Assembly: GCF_014648875.1 (NCBI RefSeq)
Contig: NZ_BMRY01000001.1
Span: forward strand, 541,304 to 605,303
DNA length: 64,000 nt
DNA from: Streptomyces parvus
GTDB taxonomy: Bacteria; Actinomycetota; Actinomycetes; Streptomycetales; Streptomycetaceae
Direction of reading: 5' to 3'
This document shows, piece after piece, positions 53,505 through 62,696 of this stretch. Below the pieces are notes generated by a model. It saw only the letters and a program-made list of their open reading frames with translations. It did no database searches and was not told where the DNA came from. Position 1 is the first letter of the stretch; the number at the start of each line of letters is the position of its first letter. Made by a program: the position numbers and the translations under genes.

Positions 53505-55733
53505 TCACTGCCCGAGCAGACCGTTGCCGCCGGGCCGCTCGCCCGGCTGCCCGTCGTCCTCGCCGGGCTGGGGCGGCAGCTCCGGGCTGGTGGGGGGCGT
53601 GGTGGCCGGCGGGCTGATGGTCGGCGGCGCGGGCGTGGTCGGGGTCTCGCTCGGCGTCTCGCTCGGCGTCTGCGAGGGCGTGTCCGACGGGGTCGGCTCC
53701 TCGGACTCCGTGGGCTCCTCGGAGGGCGTGTCCGACGGGGTCGGCGGGGCGGGCACCTCGCCGCGCTCGACGTCCTGGAGGTCGAACGTCTTGCCGGACC
53801 CGCCGTCGAGGGCGCCGAGGGTGTAGTCGGCCCAGATGCGGGCCGGGAAGCCGCTGCCGCTGGCGCGGCCGGAGTTGGCCGTACCGGTCAGGGAGACCTG
53901 CTTGCGGCCGCCGTCGCCCTCGCCGAAGAGGGCCACGACCGTGGTCAGTTCCGGGGTGTACCCGGCGAACCAGGCGGACTTGTTGTTCTCGGAGGTGCCG
54001 GTCTTGGCCGCCGCGTCGTAGGCGGGGCTGTTGGCCGCGCCCCCGGAACCGGCGTCGACGACTCCGGTGAGCGCCTTGGTCACGGTGTCGGCGGAGGCGC
54101 GGCTGATGGCCTGCTCCCGCTTGGGCTTCTCGGGGTTCACCGTGCGGTCGCGGTGCTCGGCGGACTGGAGGATGTGCGGGGTGACCTTCTGGCCGTGGTT
54201 GTCGAGCGTGGCGTACACGCCGGCCATGTCCCAGGTCGAGGCGTTCATGGTGCCGAGGGTGACGGCGGGGCGCTCGGGGAAGTTCTTGTCCGGCACGCCG
54301 AGGGCGAGGGCGGTCTCCTTGGCCTTGGCCGGCGTCACGTCCACGATCATCTGGGCGAACACGGAGTTGACCGAGCTGTTCATGGCCTTCTGGACGGAGA
54401 TCGGGCCGTAGCTGCGGTCGTCCTGGTTCTGCGGGGCGAACGGGGTGTCGCTGCCGACGACGGGCCGCTTGCTGGTGCCGTCGTAGACGGTGTTGAGCCC
54501 GATCAGGCTGCCGTCCTGGGTCTCCGACTCGTTCTCCAGGGCGGAGGCGAGCACGAGCGGCTTGAAGGTGGAGGCGGGCTGGTAGTCCTGGCGGGTGGCG
54601 TTGCTGATGTAGTGCTTGATGTAGTCCTCGCCGCCGTACAGGGCGACGACCTTGCCGGTCTTCGGGTCGACGGAGGTGGCGCCGGCCTGGACGGTGGCGT
54701 CGACCTTGTTGCCCTCGCGGTCGAGCTTGGACTCCAGCTGGTCGTCGACCGCCTTCTCCAGCGCCTGCTGGCGCTTCTTGTCGACGGTGAGGGTGAAGGT
54801 CCAGCCGCCTGCGTCACGGTCCTGCTCGGTGACGCCCTGCTTCTCCAGCTCCTTGTTGGCCGCCTCGACTAGATAGCCGGTCTGGCCCTCCATGCCCGCG
54901 GCCGGCTTCGGCTTCTGCGGCTTGGCGAACGTCAGCTTCGCCTTCTCGGACTCGGTCAGCCAGTCCATCTCGACCATGTTGCGCAGGGTGTAGGCCCAGC
55001 GCTCCTTGACCAGCTTCTTGCCGGTGTCGGTGGCGGAGTTCCAGTCGTACTGACTGGGGGCCTGGAGGACGGAGGCGAGGTACGCGCCCTGGGAGACGTT
55101 CAGGTCCTTGGCGTCGACGCCGTAGTAGGCCTGGGCGGCGGCCTGGATGCCGCTGGCGCCGCGACCGTAGTAGGCGGTGTTGATGTACCCGGCGAGGATC
55201 TGGTCCTTGGACATCTGCTGGTCGATCTTGAGCGAGATCACCAGCTCCTTGAGCTTGCGGCTCACGGTGGGGTCCTGCGTCAGGTAGTAGTTCTTCACGT
55301 ACTGCTGGGTGATGGTCGAGCCACCCTGCTTGCCCTTGCCGCTGAGCGTGTTGAGCACACCGCGCGTGGTGCCCTTCAGGTCGACGCCCTGGTCCTTGTA
55401 GAAGGTCTTGTTCTCGGCGGCGACGAAGGCGTGCTGGACCTTCTTCGGCACCTCGTCCAGGTCGACGATCTGGCGGTTGACGCCCTTGCCGGTCCGGGCG
55501 AGAACCGTGCCGTCGCTGTACTTGTAGACGTTGCTCTGCCGCTCCGCCATGGCGTTGGCGGCGGGGACGTCGACGTACAGGTAGAGCGCGCCGAAGGCGC
55601 CCATGCCCAGCAGGACGATCCCGAAGAACGTGCCCAGCAACTTCTTCCACGTGAAGAGTCTGCGTATGCCGCCGCTCTTCGCGGCCCGGCGCGACTCCTG
55701 CGCCTGGGCTCGTCGCGCATCCGCTCGACCCAT
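53505..55733 (-). CDS. Class A penicillin-binding protein (transglycosylase/transpeptidase)
   Basis: This 742-residue bifunctional peptidoglycan synthase has a cytoplasmic basic N-terminus and one membrane anchor (about 32-53). A GT51 transglycosylase follows (about 70-245; FVAAENKTFYKDQGVD carries the catalytic Glu; KGKQGGSTITQQYVKN; INTAYYGRGASGIQAA). The transpeptidase (about 340-640) has the SxxK motif STFK, SVN and KTGT. The tail is a long Pro/Thr/Ser/Glu-rich extracellular segment (about 645-742), coded by repeats around 53640-53740. It should polymerise and cross-link the cell wall. Confidence 0.95.
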   Translation of the reverse strand: MGRADARRAQAQESRRAAKSGGIRRLFTWKKLLGTFFGIVLLGMGAFGALYLYVDVPAANAMAERQSNVYKYSDGTVLARTGKGVNRQIVDLDEVPKKVQHAFVAAENKTFYKDQGVDLKGTTRGVLNTLSGKGKQGGSTITQQYVKNYYLTQDPTVSRKLKELVISLKIDQQMSKDQILAGYINTAYYGRGASGIQAAAQAYYGVDAKDLNVSQGAYLASVLQAPSQYDWNSATDTGKKLVKERWAYTLRNMVEMDWLTESEKAKLTFAKPQKPKPAAGMEGQTGYLVEAANKELEKQGVTEQDRDAGGWTFTLTVDKKRQQALEKAVDDQLESKLDREGNKVDATVQAGATSVDPKTGKVVALYGGEDYIKHYISNATRQDYQPASTFKPLVLASALENESETQDGSLIGLNTVYDGTSKRPVVGSDTPFAPQNQDDRSYGPISVQKAMNSSVNSVFAQMIVDVTPAKAKETALALGVPDKNFPERPAVTLGTMNASTWDMAGVYATLDNHGQKVTPHILQSAEHRDRTVNPEKPKREQAISRASADTVTKALTGVVDAGSGGAANSPAYDAAAKTGTSENNKSAWFAGYTPELTTVVALFGEGDGGRKQVSLTGTANSGRASGSGFPARIWADYTLGALDGGSGKTFDLQDVERGEVPAPPTPSDTPSEEPTESEEPTPSDTPSQTPSETPSETPTTPAPPTISPPATTPPTSPELPPQPGEDDGQPGERPGGNGLLGQ

Positions 55734-55973
55734 TGGTGTGTTGCTCCCGCTTCTCTGCTCGGCCGGTTCGCTCGGTTTCCTCTGTTCGCTCAGACCTGCC
55801 AGCTAACACCGAAGACAGGGACAAAAGACAAGCGATCCGGCCTTTTACGGACGTGAGAATCAGCACCCGCCTCTACAGGAACCGACTCCCCAGGGGTGGA
55901 CATGGTTGCGAGAACCGTTAATGTGTAATCACATTGCTAGCGCGGTGCGATACCGCGGCGAACGGGGGACCCC

Positions 55974-56945
55974 ATGACCGAACAGCACGACGACCACCGC
56001 CCCGACACCTCGGCGGCGGATCTCTCGATCGACGCTCCCGACATGCCCGCACCGCAGGTCAGGGAGGTCGTCGCGCACTCCATCCCGGGCGGCCTCGGGC
56101 TGCTGCTGACCGTGCTCGGCGTCTTCGCCGGGATCGGCCTGGGCATCTTCGGCGGGGTGATCGGGGCGAACGGCAACAACGCGGTCGGTGTCCCGCTGCT
56201 CATCTTCGGGGTGCTCCTGGTGCTCACCTCGTTCTTCTGCATGAGCGGTGTGAAGATGGTCGCTCCGGGCGAGGCGCGGGTGATCCAGCTCTTCGGCCGG
56301 TACGTCGGCACCATCCGCACCGACGGGCTGCGCTGGGTCAACCCGCTGACCTCCAGCCGCAAGATCTCCACCCGCGTCCGCAACCACGAGACCGCCGTCC
56401 TCAAGGTCAACGACGCCTACGGCAACCCGATCGAGCTGGCCTCGATCGTCGTCTGGAAGGTCGAGGACACCGCCCAGGCGCTCTTCGAGGTCGACGACTT
56501 CCTGGAGTTCGTCGCCACCCAGACCGAGTCGGCCGTCCGGCACATCGCCATCGAGTACCCGTACGACGCCCACGAGGAGGACGGCCTCTCGCTGCGGGGC
56601 AACGCCGAGGAGATCACCGAGAAGCTGGCCGCCGAGCTGACCGCCCGGGTGCAGGCCGCGGGCGTCCGGATCATCGAGTCGCGCTTCAGCCACCTCGCGT
56701 ACGCCCCCGAGATCGCCTCCGCCATGCTCCAGCGCCAGCAGGCCGGCGCGGTCGTCGCGGCCCGCCAGCAGATCGTCGAGGGCGCGGTGGGCATGGTCGA
56801 GATGGCCCTGCACCGGATCGCCGAGCAGGACATCGTGGAGCTGGACTCCGAGCGGAAGGCCGCCATGGTCAGCAATCTGATGGTGGTGCTGTGCGGTGAC
56901 CGCAGCGCCCAGCCGGTCCTCAACACGGGCACCCTCTACCAGTGA
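55974..56945 (+). CDS. SPFH/Band 7 domain membrane protein
   Basis: This 323-residue protein has an N-terminal cytoplasmic segment, two hydrophobic segments (about 38-60 and 65-88) and a PHB/SPFH domain (about 90-290; [57 protein letters not shown]). [16 protein letters not shown] is near the C-terminus. It lacks the NfeD partner seen with the SPFH gene at 13195-14310. Instead it is translationally coupled (GTGA overlap) to a small ribbon-helix-helix protein. Function is unknown beyond membrane scaffolding by family analogy. Confidence 0.9.
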   Translation: MTEQHDDHRPDTSAADLSIDAPDMPAPQVREVVAHSIPGGLGLLLTVLGVFAGIGLGIFGGVIGANGNNAVGVPLLIFGVLLVLTSFFCMSGVKMVAPGEARVIQLFGRYVGTIRTDGLRWVNPLTSSRKISTRVRNHETAVLKVNDAYGNPIELASIVVWKVEDTAQALFEVDDFLEFVATQTESAVRHIAIEYPYDAHEEDGLSLRGNAEEITEKLAAELTARVQAAGVRIIESRFSHLAYAPEIASAMLQRQQAGAVVAARQQIVEGAVGMVEMALHRIAEQDIVELDSERKAAMVSNLMVVLCGDRSAQPVLNTGTLYQ

Positions 56946-57229
56946 CCGACCAGACGCCTCCCCGGCCGACGCCGGCGTCCCGGTCGCAGCAGCGCAAGCA
57001 GATGCTGCTGCGGCTGGACCCCGCGGTGCACGACGCACTCGCCCGCTGGGCCTCCGACGAACTGCGCAGCGCCAACGCGCAGATCGAGTTCCTGCTGCGG
57101 CGGGCGCTCGCGGAGGCGGGCCGGCTGCCCGGGGCGGCGCGGCCGATTCCCCGGCGGGGGCGGCCGCCCGGACAGCCGCCGGAGGAGCCGGAGACCTCGC
57201 CCGGGAACGGCGGCCGGGACACCCCGTAG
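56942..57229 (+). CDS. Small ribbon-helix-helix-like (Arc-type) protein
   Basis: This 95-residue protein has the central segment KQMLLRLDPAVHDALARWAS, then DELRSANAQIEFLLRRAL, the strand-helix-helix pattern of Arc/MetJ-type DNA-binding proteins. The C-terminus is Pro/Gly/Arg-rich and probably disordered. It overlaps the SPFH gene stop by 4 bp, so the two are co-expressed. It may repress this operon, which is inference. An intrinsic terminator follows. Confidence 0.8.
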   Translation: MTDQTPPRPTPASRSQQRKQMLLRLDPAVHDALARWASDELRSANAQIEFLLRRALAEAGRLPGAARPIPRRGRPPGQPPEEPETSPGNGGRDTP

Positions 57230-57260
57230 CACCGCTCCCCCGGTACGTAACCACCCCGCG

Positions 57261-57294
57261 ACCCCGGCCCACCCCATGGGCCGGGGTTGCTTTT
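57261..57294 (+). terminator. Intrinsic terminator with T-run downstream of the SPFH/RHH pair
   Basis: An 11-bp perfect stem (57261-57271 with 57277-57287) with a 5-nt loop is followed by TGCTTTT, a classic Rho-independent signal and rare in this GC-rich DNA. Confidence 0.9.
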
Positions 57295-57301
57295 CGGACG
57301 C

Positions 57302-57321
57302 GTATACATCGGGGGTATACA
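57302..57321. promoter_or_regulatory. Paired GTATACA motifs, candidate PadR operator
   Basis: GTATACA occurs at 57302-57308 and again at 57315-57321, each containing the palindrome GTATAC, 20-40 bp before the PadR start. PadR-family regulators commonly bind such AT-rich sites in their own promoters. Confidence 0.6.
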
Positions 57322-57341
57322 CACCGTGTAGAGTGCTCCTC

Positions 57342-57866
57342 ATGTCTATCGGTCACACCCTCCTCGGGCTCCTGGAGTCCGGCCCCCGCCACGGCTACGA
57401 CCTGAAGCGGACCTTCGACGAGAAGTTCGGCCAGGACCGCCCGCTCCACTACGGCCAGGTCTATTCGACGATGTCCCGGCTCCTGAAGAACGGACTCGTC
57501 GAGGTCGACGGCGTCGAGAGCGAAGGAGGCCCCGAGCGCAAGCGGTACGCGATCACCGACGCCGGGATCACCGATGTCTCGCAGTGGCTGGCCCAGCCCG
57601 AGAAGCCGGAGCCCTACCTCCAGTCGATGCTCTACACCAAGGTCGTCCTCGCGCTGCTGACCGACCGCAGCGCGGCCGACCTGCTGGACACCCAGCGCTC
57701 GGCGCATCTGCGGATGATGCGCATCCTCACCGACCGGAAGCGCAAGGGCGACCTCGCCGACCAGTTGATCTGCGACCATGCCCTGTTCCACCTCGAAGCC
57801 GATCTGCGCTGGCTGGAACTGACTGCCGCCCGTCTCGACCAGCTCGCCAAGGTGGTGGCTCCGTGA
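57342..57866 (+). CDS. PadR-family transcriptional regulator
   Basis: This 174-residue regulator begins MSIGHTLLGLLESGPRHGYD, the hallmark PadR winged helix (about 1-85; LHYGQVYSTMSRLLKNGLVE, then KRYAITDAG). A C-terminal helical dimerisation region follows (Vir_act_alpha_C type; about 95-170). It is the first gene of a three-gene operon with an ABC ATPase and an FtsX-type permease, linked by GTGA/ATGA overlaps. PadR proteins usually repress such transporters until a drug or peptide signal binds. The paired GTATAC sites upstream are a likely autoregulatory operator. Confidence 0.92.
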   Translation: MSIGHTLLGLLESGPRHGYDLKRTFDEKFGQDRPLHYGQVYSTMSRLLKNGLVEVDGVESEGGPERKRYAITDAGITDVSQWLAQPEKPEPYLQSMLYTKVVLALLTDRSAADLLDTQRSAHLRMMRILTDRKRKGDLADQLICDHALFHLEADLRWLELTAARLDQLAKVVAP

Positions 57867-58549
57867 TTCCCGAAGGCTCCCTGCTCGCCGCGCACGATCT
57901 GCGCAAGACCTACGGTTCGACGCCCGCCCTGGACGGCGCGTCGTTCTCAGTGCACCCCGGCGAGGTCGTCGCCGTGATGGGCCCCTCCGGCTCCGGCAAG
58001 TCGACCCTGCTGCACTGCCTGGCCGGGATCATCACGCCCGACTCCGGCACCATCACCTACGCGGGCCGCGAGCTGTCCGCGATGTCGGACGCCGAGCGCA
58101 GCGCCCTGCGGCGCAGCGAATTCGGCTTCGTCTTCCAGTTCGGCCAGCTCGTCCCCGAGCTGACCTGCGTGGAGAACGTCGCCCTGCCGCTGCGGCTCAA
58201 CGGCGTGCGGCGCAAGGCGGCCGAGCGCACCGCGCTGGAGTGGATGGAGCGTCTGGAGGTCGACGACCTCGGCTCCAAGCGCCCCGGTGAGGTCTCCGGC
58301 GGTCAGGGCCAGCGGGTCGCCGTGGCCCGCGCGCTGGCCGGGTCGCCGAAGGTGATCTTCGCGGACGAGCCGACCGGCGCGCTGGACTCCCTCAACGGCG
58401 AGCGGGTGATGGAGCTGCTCACCGAGGCCGCCCGGTCCGCCAACGTCGCCGTGGTCCTGGTGACCCACGAGGCCCGGGTCGCCGCCTACTCCGACCGTGA
58501 CGTCACCGTGCGCGACGGCCGGGCCCGGGATCTGGAGCACTCCGCATGA
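57863..58549 (+). CDS. ABC transporter ATP-binding protein (MacB/LolD-like)
   Basis: This 228-residue ATPase has Walker A GPSGSGKST, the Q-loop in VFQFGQLVPELT, the signature VSGGQGQRVAVARAL, Walker B VIFADEPTG and the H-loop VTHEARVAAY. This is the set typical of ATPases that power FtsX-like permeases. The signature has GQGQ where GQQQ is common. GTG 57863 overlaps the PadR stop, and the gene's own stop overlaps the permease start. It probably drives efflux or mechanotransmission rather than nutrient import. Confidence 0.94.
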   Translation: MIPEGSLLAAHDLRKTYGSTPALDGASFSVHPGEVVAVMGPSGSGKSTLLHCLAGIITPDSGTITYAGRELSAMSDAERSALRRSEFGFVFQFGQLVPELTCVENVALPLRLNGVRRKAAERTALEWMERLEVDDLGSKRPGEVSGGQGQRVAVARALAGSPKVIFADEPTGALDSLNGERVMELLTEAARSANVAVVLVTHEARVAAYSDRDVTVRDGRARDLEHSA

Positions 58550-60948
58550 CGCTGCTCGACTCCCCCAAGGCCCTGCCCGCCGCGCCGGAGCGCCCGAAGC
58601 CGCCCTCGCGCGCCGCGGCGACCCTCCGCGACCTCGGCCTCGGCGTCCGGTTCGCCGCCGCCGGTGGCCGCGAGGGCTGGATCCGTACGCTGCTGACCGC
58701 CGTCGGCGTCGGACTCGGGGTCGCGCTGCTGCTGCTCGCCTCCTCCGTGCCGCATCTGCTCGACGAACGGAACGCGCGCGACCAGGCGCGCAGCGAGACA
58801 CGGATCTCCGACTCACCCGACGCGATGGCGGCGAAGTCGGACAGCTCGGTGGTGCGGATCAACGTCGCCACCGAGTACCGGGACCGGACGGTCGCCGGGT
58901 ATCTGATGCGCGCGGACGGATCGGCGCCGGCCCTGCCGCCGGGGGTCGACCGCTTCCCGGCGGCGGACACCATGGTGGTCTCCCCCGCGCTGAAGGAGTT
59001 GCTGTCCGACCCGGGCAACGCGCTGCTGCGCGAGCGACTGCCGTACGAGATCACCGGCACGATCGGGGACACCGGGCTGCGCTCCCCCAACGAACTCCTC
59101 TACTACGCGGGCAGCGACACCCTGACGCCCGCGAAGGGCGGCCACCGCATCGGCGGGTACGGGGACTCCCGCGAGGGCGTTCCCCTGCCGCCGTTGCTGA
59201 TCGTCCTCACCGTGATGGTCTGTGTCGTGCTGCTGGTGCCGGTCGCCATCTTCATCGCCACCGCCGTGCGCTTCGGCGGCGACCGGCGCGACCGCAGGCT
59301 CGCGGCCCTGCGCCTGGTCGGCGCGGACATCCGTACCACCCGGCGCGTCGCCGCCGGGGAGGCGCTGTTCGGGGCGGTGCTCGGGCTGCTGATCGGGCTG
59401 GCCTTCTTCCTCGTGGGACGGGAGTTCGTCGGCTCGGTGGAGATCTGGGACGTCAGCGCGTTCCCGGCCGACGTGGTGCCCGATCCGCTGCTCGCCCTGC
59501 TGATCACGGTCGCGGTGCCGCTGACCGCCGTGCTCGTCACGCTGGTCGCGATGCGCTCGGTGGCGATCGAGCCGCTCGGTGTCGTACGCCGGGGGAAGAA
59601 CCGGGGCCGTCGGCTCTGGTGGCGGCTGCTCGTGCCCGTCGCGGGTCTGGCGGTGCTCGGAACCACCGGCCGGGTCGACGAGTACGCCTACGAACCGGTG
59701 AAGCCGTTCCCGATCGCGGCCGGTGCCGTGCTGGTGCTGGTCGGTCTCGCCCTGCTGCTGCCGTGGCTGGTCGAGGCGTGTGTGAAGCGGCTGCGCGGCG
59801 GTCCGGTGCCCTGGCAACTGGCCGTGCGCAGGCTCCAGCTGAGCAGCGAGGCCGCGTCCCGCGCGGTCAGCGGGGTCACGGTCGCGGTGGCGGGGGCGAT
59901 CGCCCTCCAGATGCTGTTCGCGGCGATGAACGCCGACTTCAACCGGGCGACCGGCCAGGACCCCGCGCGGGCCCAGTTCGCCGCGTACTCGGAGGACGTC
60001 ACCGGCGAGGCGGCCACCTCGGCCATCGAGAAGTTCCGCGCCACCAAGGGCGTGGAGGTGGTGATCGGTTCGGTGCAGGCGTACGCCTCCAAGCCCGGCG
60101 TCTACACGGACGACGACATCCCGCCCACCACCTCGATGACCGTCGGCACCTGCGACACCCTGCGCGAGCTGGCCCGGATCACCTCCTGCGAGGACGGCGA
60201 CACCTTCGTCGTCCACCCGCCGGGCGACAAGGACATGTCCGCCTGGGTCGACCGCACGGCCCGCAAGGGCAAGGTGGTCGAGATCGGCACCGGGGACGGC
60301 GAGCCGCTGCGGTGGACGCTGCCCGCCGGCTCCCCGACGGTGCAGGGCCGCAAGGACCCGATGGGTGACGTTCACTACGGAATCATGGCCACCACCGGCG
60401 CGGTCGACGCGAGTGCGCTGCCCGGCGCGCAGATCACCGCCCAGATCCGGGTGGACAGGAGCGTGCCGGACGTCGCGGAGTACGTACGGAACACGGCGGC
60501 CCGCATCGATCCCGGGATGCGCTTCGTCACGCTGGACTCGGTGGAGCGCGACCGGCAGTACGACAGCATCCAGACCGGGCTCAAGGTCGGGGCGAGTGTG
60601 GTGCTGCTGTTGATCGCGGCCTCGATGCTGGTCTCCCAGGTGGAGCAGTTGCGCGAGCGCAAGCGGCTGCTGTCGGTGCTGGTCGCCTTCGGCACCCGGC
60701 GTACGACGATGGGCTGGTCGGTGCTGTGGCAGACCGCCGTCCCGGTCTTCCTCGGCCTGGTGGTCGCGGTCGCGGGCGGGCTGGGACTGGGCGCCGTGCT
60801 GGCCTGGATGATCGCGAAGTCCGTCTCCGACTGGTGGCTGTTCCTGCCGCTGACGGGGGTCGGCGCGGGGCTGATCCTGCTGGTGACGGCGGCGTCGATG
60901 CCCTCGCTGTGGCGGCTGATGCGGCCGGACGGGCTGCGGACGGAGTAG
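58546..60948 (+). CDS. FtsX-like ABC transporter permease
   Basis: This 800-residue permease has about ten hydrophobic segments in two repeated halves, each with an FtsX domain (about 210-400 and 675-790; VPVAIFIATAVRFGGDRRDR, RLAALRLVGADIRTTRRV; RKRLLSVLVAFGTRRTTMGW). Extracellular loops lie near 70-205 and 460-660. It is fully coupled to the ABC ATPase by an ATGA overlap. Similar PadR-controlled ABC/FtsX systems export or sense antimicrobial peptides or act on the envelope; the substrate is unknown. Confidence 0.92.
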   Translation: MTLLDSPKALPAAPERPKPPSRAAATLRDLGLGVRFAAAGGREGWIRTLLTAVGVGLGVALLLLASSVPHLLDERNARDQARSETRISDSPDAMAAKSDSSVVRINVATEYRDRTVAGYLMRADGSAPALPPGVDRFPAADTMVVSPALKELLSDPGNALLRERLPYEITGTIGDTGLRSPNELLYYAGSDTLTPAKGGHRIGGYGDSREGVPLPPLLIVLTVMVCVVLLVPVAIFIATAVRFGGDRRDRRLAALRLVGADIRTTRRVAAGEALFGAVLGLLIGLAFFLVGREFVGSVEIWDVSAFPADVVPDPLLALLITVAVPLTAVLVTLVAMRSVAIEPLGVVRRGKNRGRRLWWRLLVPVAGLAVLGTTGRVDEYAYEPVKPFPIAAGAVLVLVGLALLLPWLVEACVKRLRGGPVPWQLAVRRLQLSSEAASRAVSGVTVAVAGAIALQMLFAAMNADFNRATGQDPARAQFAAYSEDVTGEAATSAIEKFRATKGVEVVIGSVQAYASKPGVYTDDDIPPTTSMTVGTCDTLRELARITSCEDGDTFVVHPPGDKDMSAWVDRTARKGKVVEIGTGDGEPLRWTLPAGSPTVQGRKDPMGDVHYGIMATTGAVDASALPGAQITAQIRVDRSVPDVAEYVRNTAARIDPGMRFVTLDSVERDRQYDSIQTGLKVGASVVLLLIAASMLVSQVEQLRERKRLLSVLVAFGTRRTTMGWSVLWQTAVPVFLGLVVAVAGGLGLGAVLAWMIAKSVSDWWLFLPLTGVGAGLILLVTAASMPSLWRLMRPDGLRTE

Positions 60949-60962
60949 CGGGAACGGGGATC

Positions 60963-61002
60963 ACGCGGGTGCGGCCGGGCGGACGTCCGGCCGCACCCGC
61001 GT
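60963..61002. terminator. Bidirectional terminator between the FtsX permease gene and oxyR
   Basis: A perfect 16-bp stem (60963-60978 with 60987-61002) closes an 8-nt loop between convergent genes. Confidence 0.9.
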
Positions 61003-61006
61003 GTAT

Positions 61007-61996
61007 TCATGCGGCAGCGGCGTCGACCGTCCGCACCGGCAGCGGCTTCATCGCCTCGCGCAGGGCGGCCGCGAACTCCTCGAACTCGCCGCCCCGCGCC
61101 GACCCGGTCCGCATCGTCAGCGCGACCCGCCGGGTGGGCGCCGGGTCCGCGAAGTACCCGGTGGACAGGGCGTCGTTGCGGCCGGTCTCCACCGTCACCG
61201 CGGTGCGCGGCAGCAGCGTCACGCCGAGCCCGCCGGCCACCAGCTGGACGAGGGTGGAGAGCCCGGCGGCGGTCGTGGTGACCGGTGCGCCCTGGGTGCG
61301 CCCGGCCTCGCGGCAGATGTCCAGGGCCTGGTCGCGCAGGCAGTGCCCCTCGTCCAGGAGCAGCAGCGGCAGTTCGCGCAGCGCGTCCCGGGGGATGTCC
61401 GCGCGGCCGCCGAGCCAGTGGTCCTGCTCCATGACCAGCACGAAGTCCTCGTCGAAGAGCGGGATCTCGGTGACGCCCGGCACCCCGAGCGGCACGGCGA
61501 GCAGCAGCAGGTCGAGCCGCCCGGCGGCGAGCCCTTCGAGCAGCGAGGAGGTCTGCTCCTCGTGGACCTGGAGGTCGAGGTCCGGGTAGCGCTCGTGGAC
61601 GAGGCGGAGCACGGTGGGCAGGAGGTACGGGGCGACGGTCGGGATCACGCCGAGCCGGAGGACTCCGGTGAACGGGGCCCGGACCGCCTCCGCCTCCTCC
61701 ATCAGCGCGGCGACGGCCTCCAGGACCGCCCCGGCCCGCACCGCGAGCCGCTCCCCCGCGGGCGAGAGCAGCACCTTGCGCGTCGTACGCTCGATGAGCT
61801 GGACACCCAGTGCCTCCTCCAGGGTGGAGACCGCTCCGGAGAGTGCCGGCTGACTCATCCCGATTGCTGCCGCCGCGTCCCGGAAGTGCAGATGTTCCGC
61901 CACGGCCGTGAAGGCCCGCAGCTGGGACAGGCTGGGCTGCTTGGCGGGCGACTTACCGGACTGCTTGGGGCGTACGCCCTGATTCACCTGGGTCAC
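61007..61996 (-). CDS. oxyR: OxyR-type LysR-family peroxide sensor
   Basis: This 329-residue LysR regulator has an N-terminal helix-turn-helix (about 20-80; FTAVAEHLHFRDAAAAIGMS, PALSGAVSTLEEALG). Its effector domain carries the OxyR redox pair in GHCLRDQALDIC (two cysteines eight residues apart, near 217 and 226). GGAGG lies 9 nt before GTG 61996. It diverges from ahpC-ahpD, the normal OxyR target, so oxidation by hydrogen peroxide should switch on those genes and affect its own expression. Confidence 0.95.
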   Translation of the reverse strand: MTQVNQGVRPKQSGKSPAKQPSLSQLRAFTAVAEHLHFRDAAAAIGMSQPALSGAVSTLEEALGVQLIERTTRKVLLSPAGERLAVRAGAVLEAVAALMEEAEAVRAPFTGVLRLGVIPTVAPYLLPTVLRLVHERYPDLDLQVHEEQTSSLLEGLAAGRLDLLLLAVPLGVPGVTEIPLFDEDFVLVMEQDHWLGGRADIPRDALRELPLLLLDEGHCLRDQALDICREAGRTQGAPVTTTAAGLSTLVQLVAGGLGVTLLPRTAVTVETGRNDALSTGYFADPAPTRRVALTMRTGSARGGEFEEFAAALREAMKPLPVRTVDAAAA

Positions 61997-62129
61997 TGAT
62001 AGGTACCTCCGATCATCCGGACCGAGTGTAGCTATTTCTGTGATCAATGCACTCTGTGCCAGGGTAGGAGCCGTCCAACCCTCAGGAAGACCCTCAAAAA
62101 GGGAATTCCAGACGTTGCAAGGAGAGCGC
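61997..62129. promoter_or_regulatory. oxyR-ahpC divergent promoter region
   Basis: This 133-bp gap between two divergent starts must hold both promoters and the OxyR binding site. An AT-rich stretch with GTAGCTATTTCTGTGATCAA lies at about 62027-62046. I could not assign the exact operator. Confidence 0.6.
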
Positions 62130-62684
62130 GTGCTCACTGTCGGTGACAAGTTCCCCGAGTTCGACCTGACTGCTTGTGTCTCGCTGGAGAGCGGCAAGGA
62201 GTTCGAGCAGATCAACCACAAGACCTACGAGGGCAAGTGGAAGATCGTCTTCGCGTGGCCGAAGGACTTCACCTTCGTCTGCCCCACGGAGATCGCCGCC
62301 TTCGGCAAGCTGAACGAGGAGTTCGCCGACCGCGACGCCCAGATCCTCGGCTTCTCCGGTGACTCCGAGTTCGTGCACCACGCCTGGCGCAAGGACCACC
62401 CGGACCTGACCGACCTGCCCTTCCCGATGCTGGCCGACTCGAAGCACGAGCTCATGCGTGACCTCGGCATCGAGGGCGAGGACGGCTTCGCCCAGCGCGC
62501 CGTCTTCATCGTCGACCAGAACAACGAGATCCAGTTCACGATGGTGACCGCCGGTTCCGTGGGCCGTAACCCCAAGGAGGTCCTGCGGGTCCTCGACGCC
62601 CTGCAGACCGACGAGCTGTGCCCGTGCAACTGGACCAAGGGCGAGAACACCCTCGACCCGGTCGCGCTGCTCTCGGGCGAGTGA
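62130..62684 (+). CDS. ahpC: Alkyl hydroperoxide reductase AhpC (2-Cys peroxiredoxin)
   Basis: This 184-residue peroxiredoxin reduces hydrogen peroxide and organic peroxides. The peroxidatic Cys is in FTFVCPTEIAAF (about residue 51) and the resolving Cys in ELCPCNW (about 164). Length and motifs fit the actinobacterial AhpC that uses AhpD as reductant. GTG 62130 has AAGGAG 5 nt upstream. It is divergent from oxyR and followed 12 bp later by ahpD. Confidence 0.97.
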   Translation: MLTVGDKFPEFDLTACVSLESGKEFEQINHKTYEGKWKIVFAWPKDFTFVCPTEIAAFGKLNEEFADRDAQILGFSGDSEFVHHAWRKDHPDLTDLPFPMLADSKHELMRDLGIEGEDGFAQRAVFIVDQNNEIQFTMVTAGSVGRNPKEVLRVLDALQTDELCPCNWTKGENTLDPVALLSGE

Positions 62685-62696
62685 GCTGATACCGAC

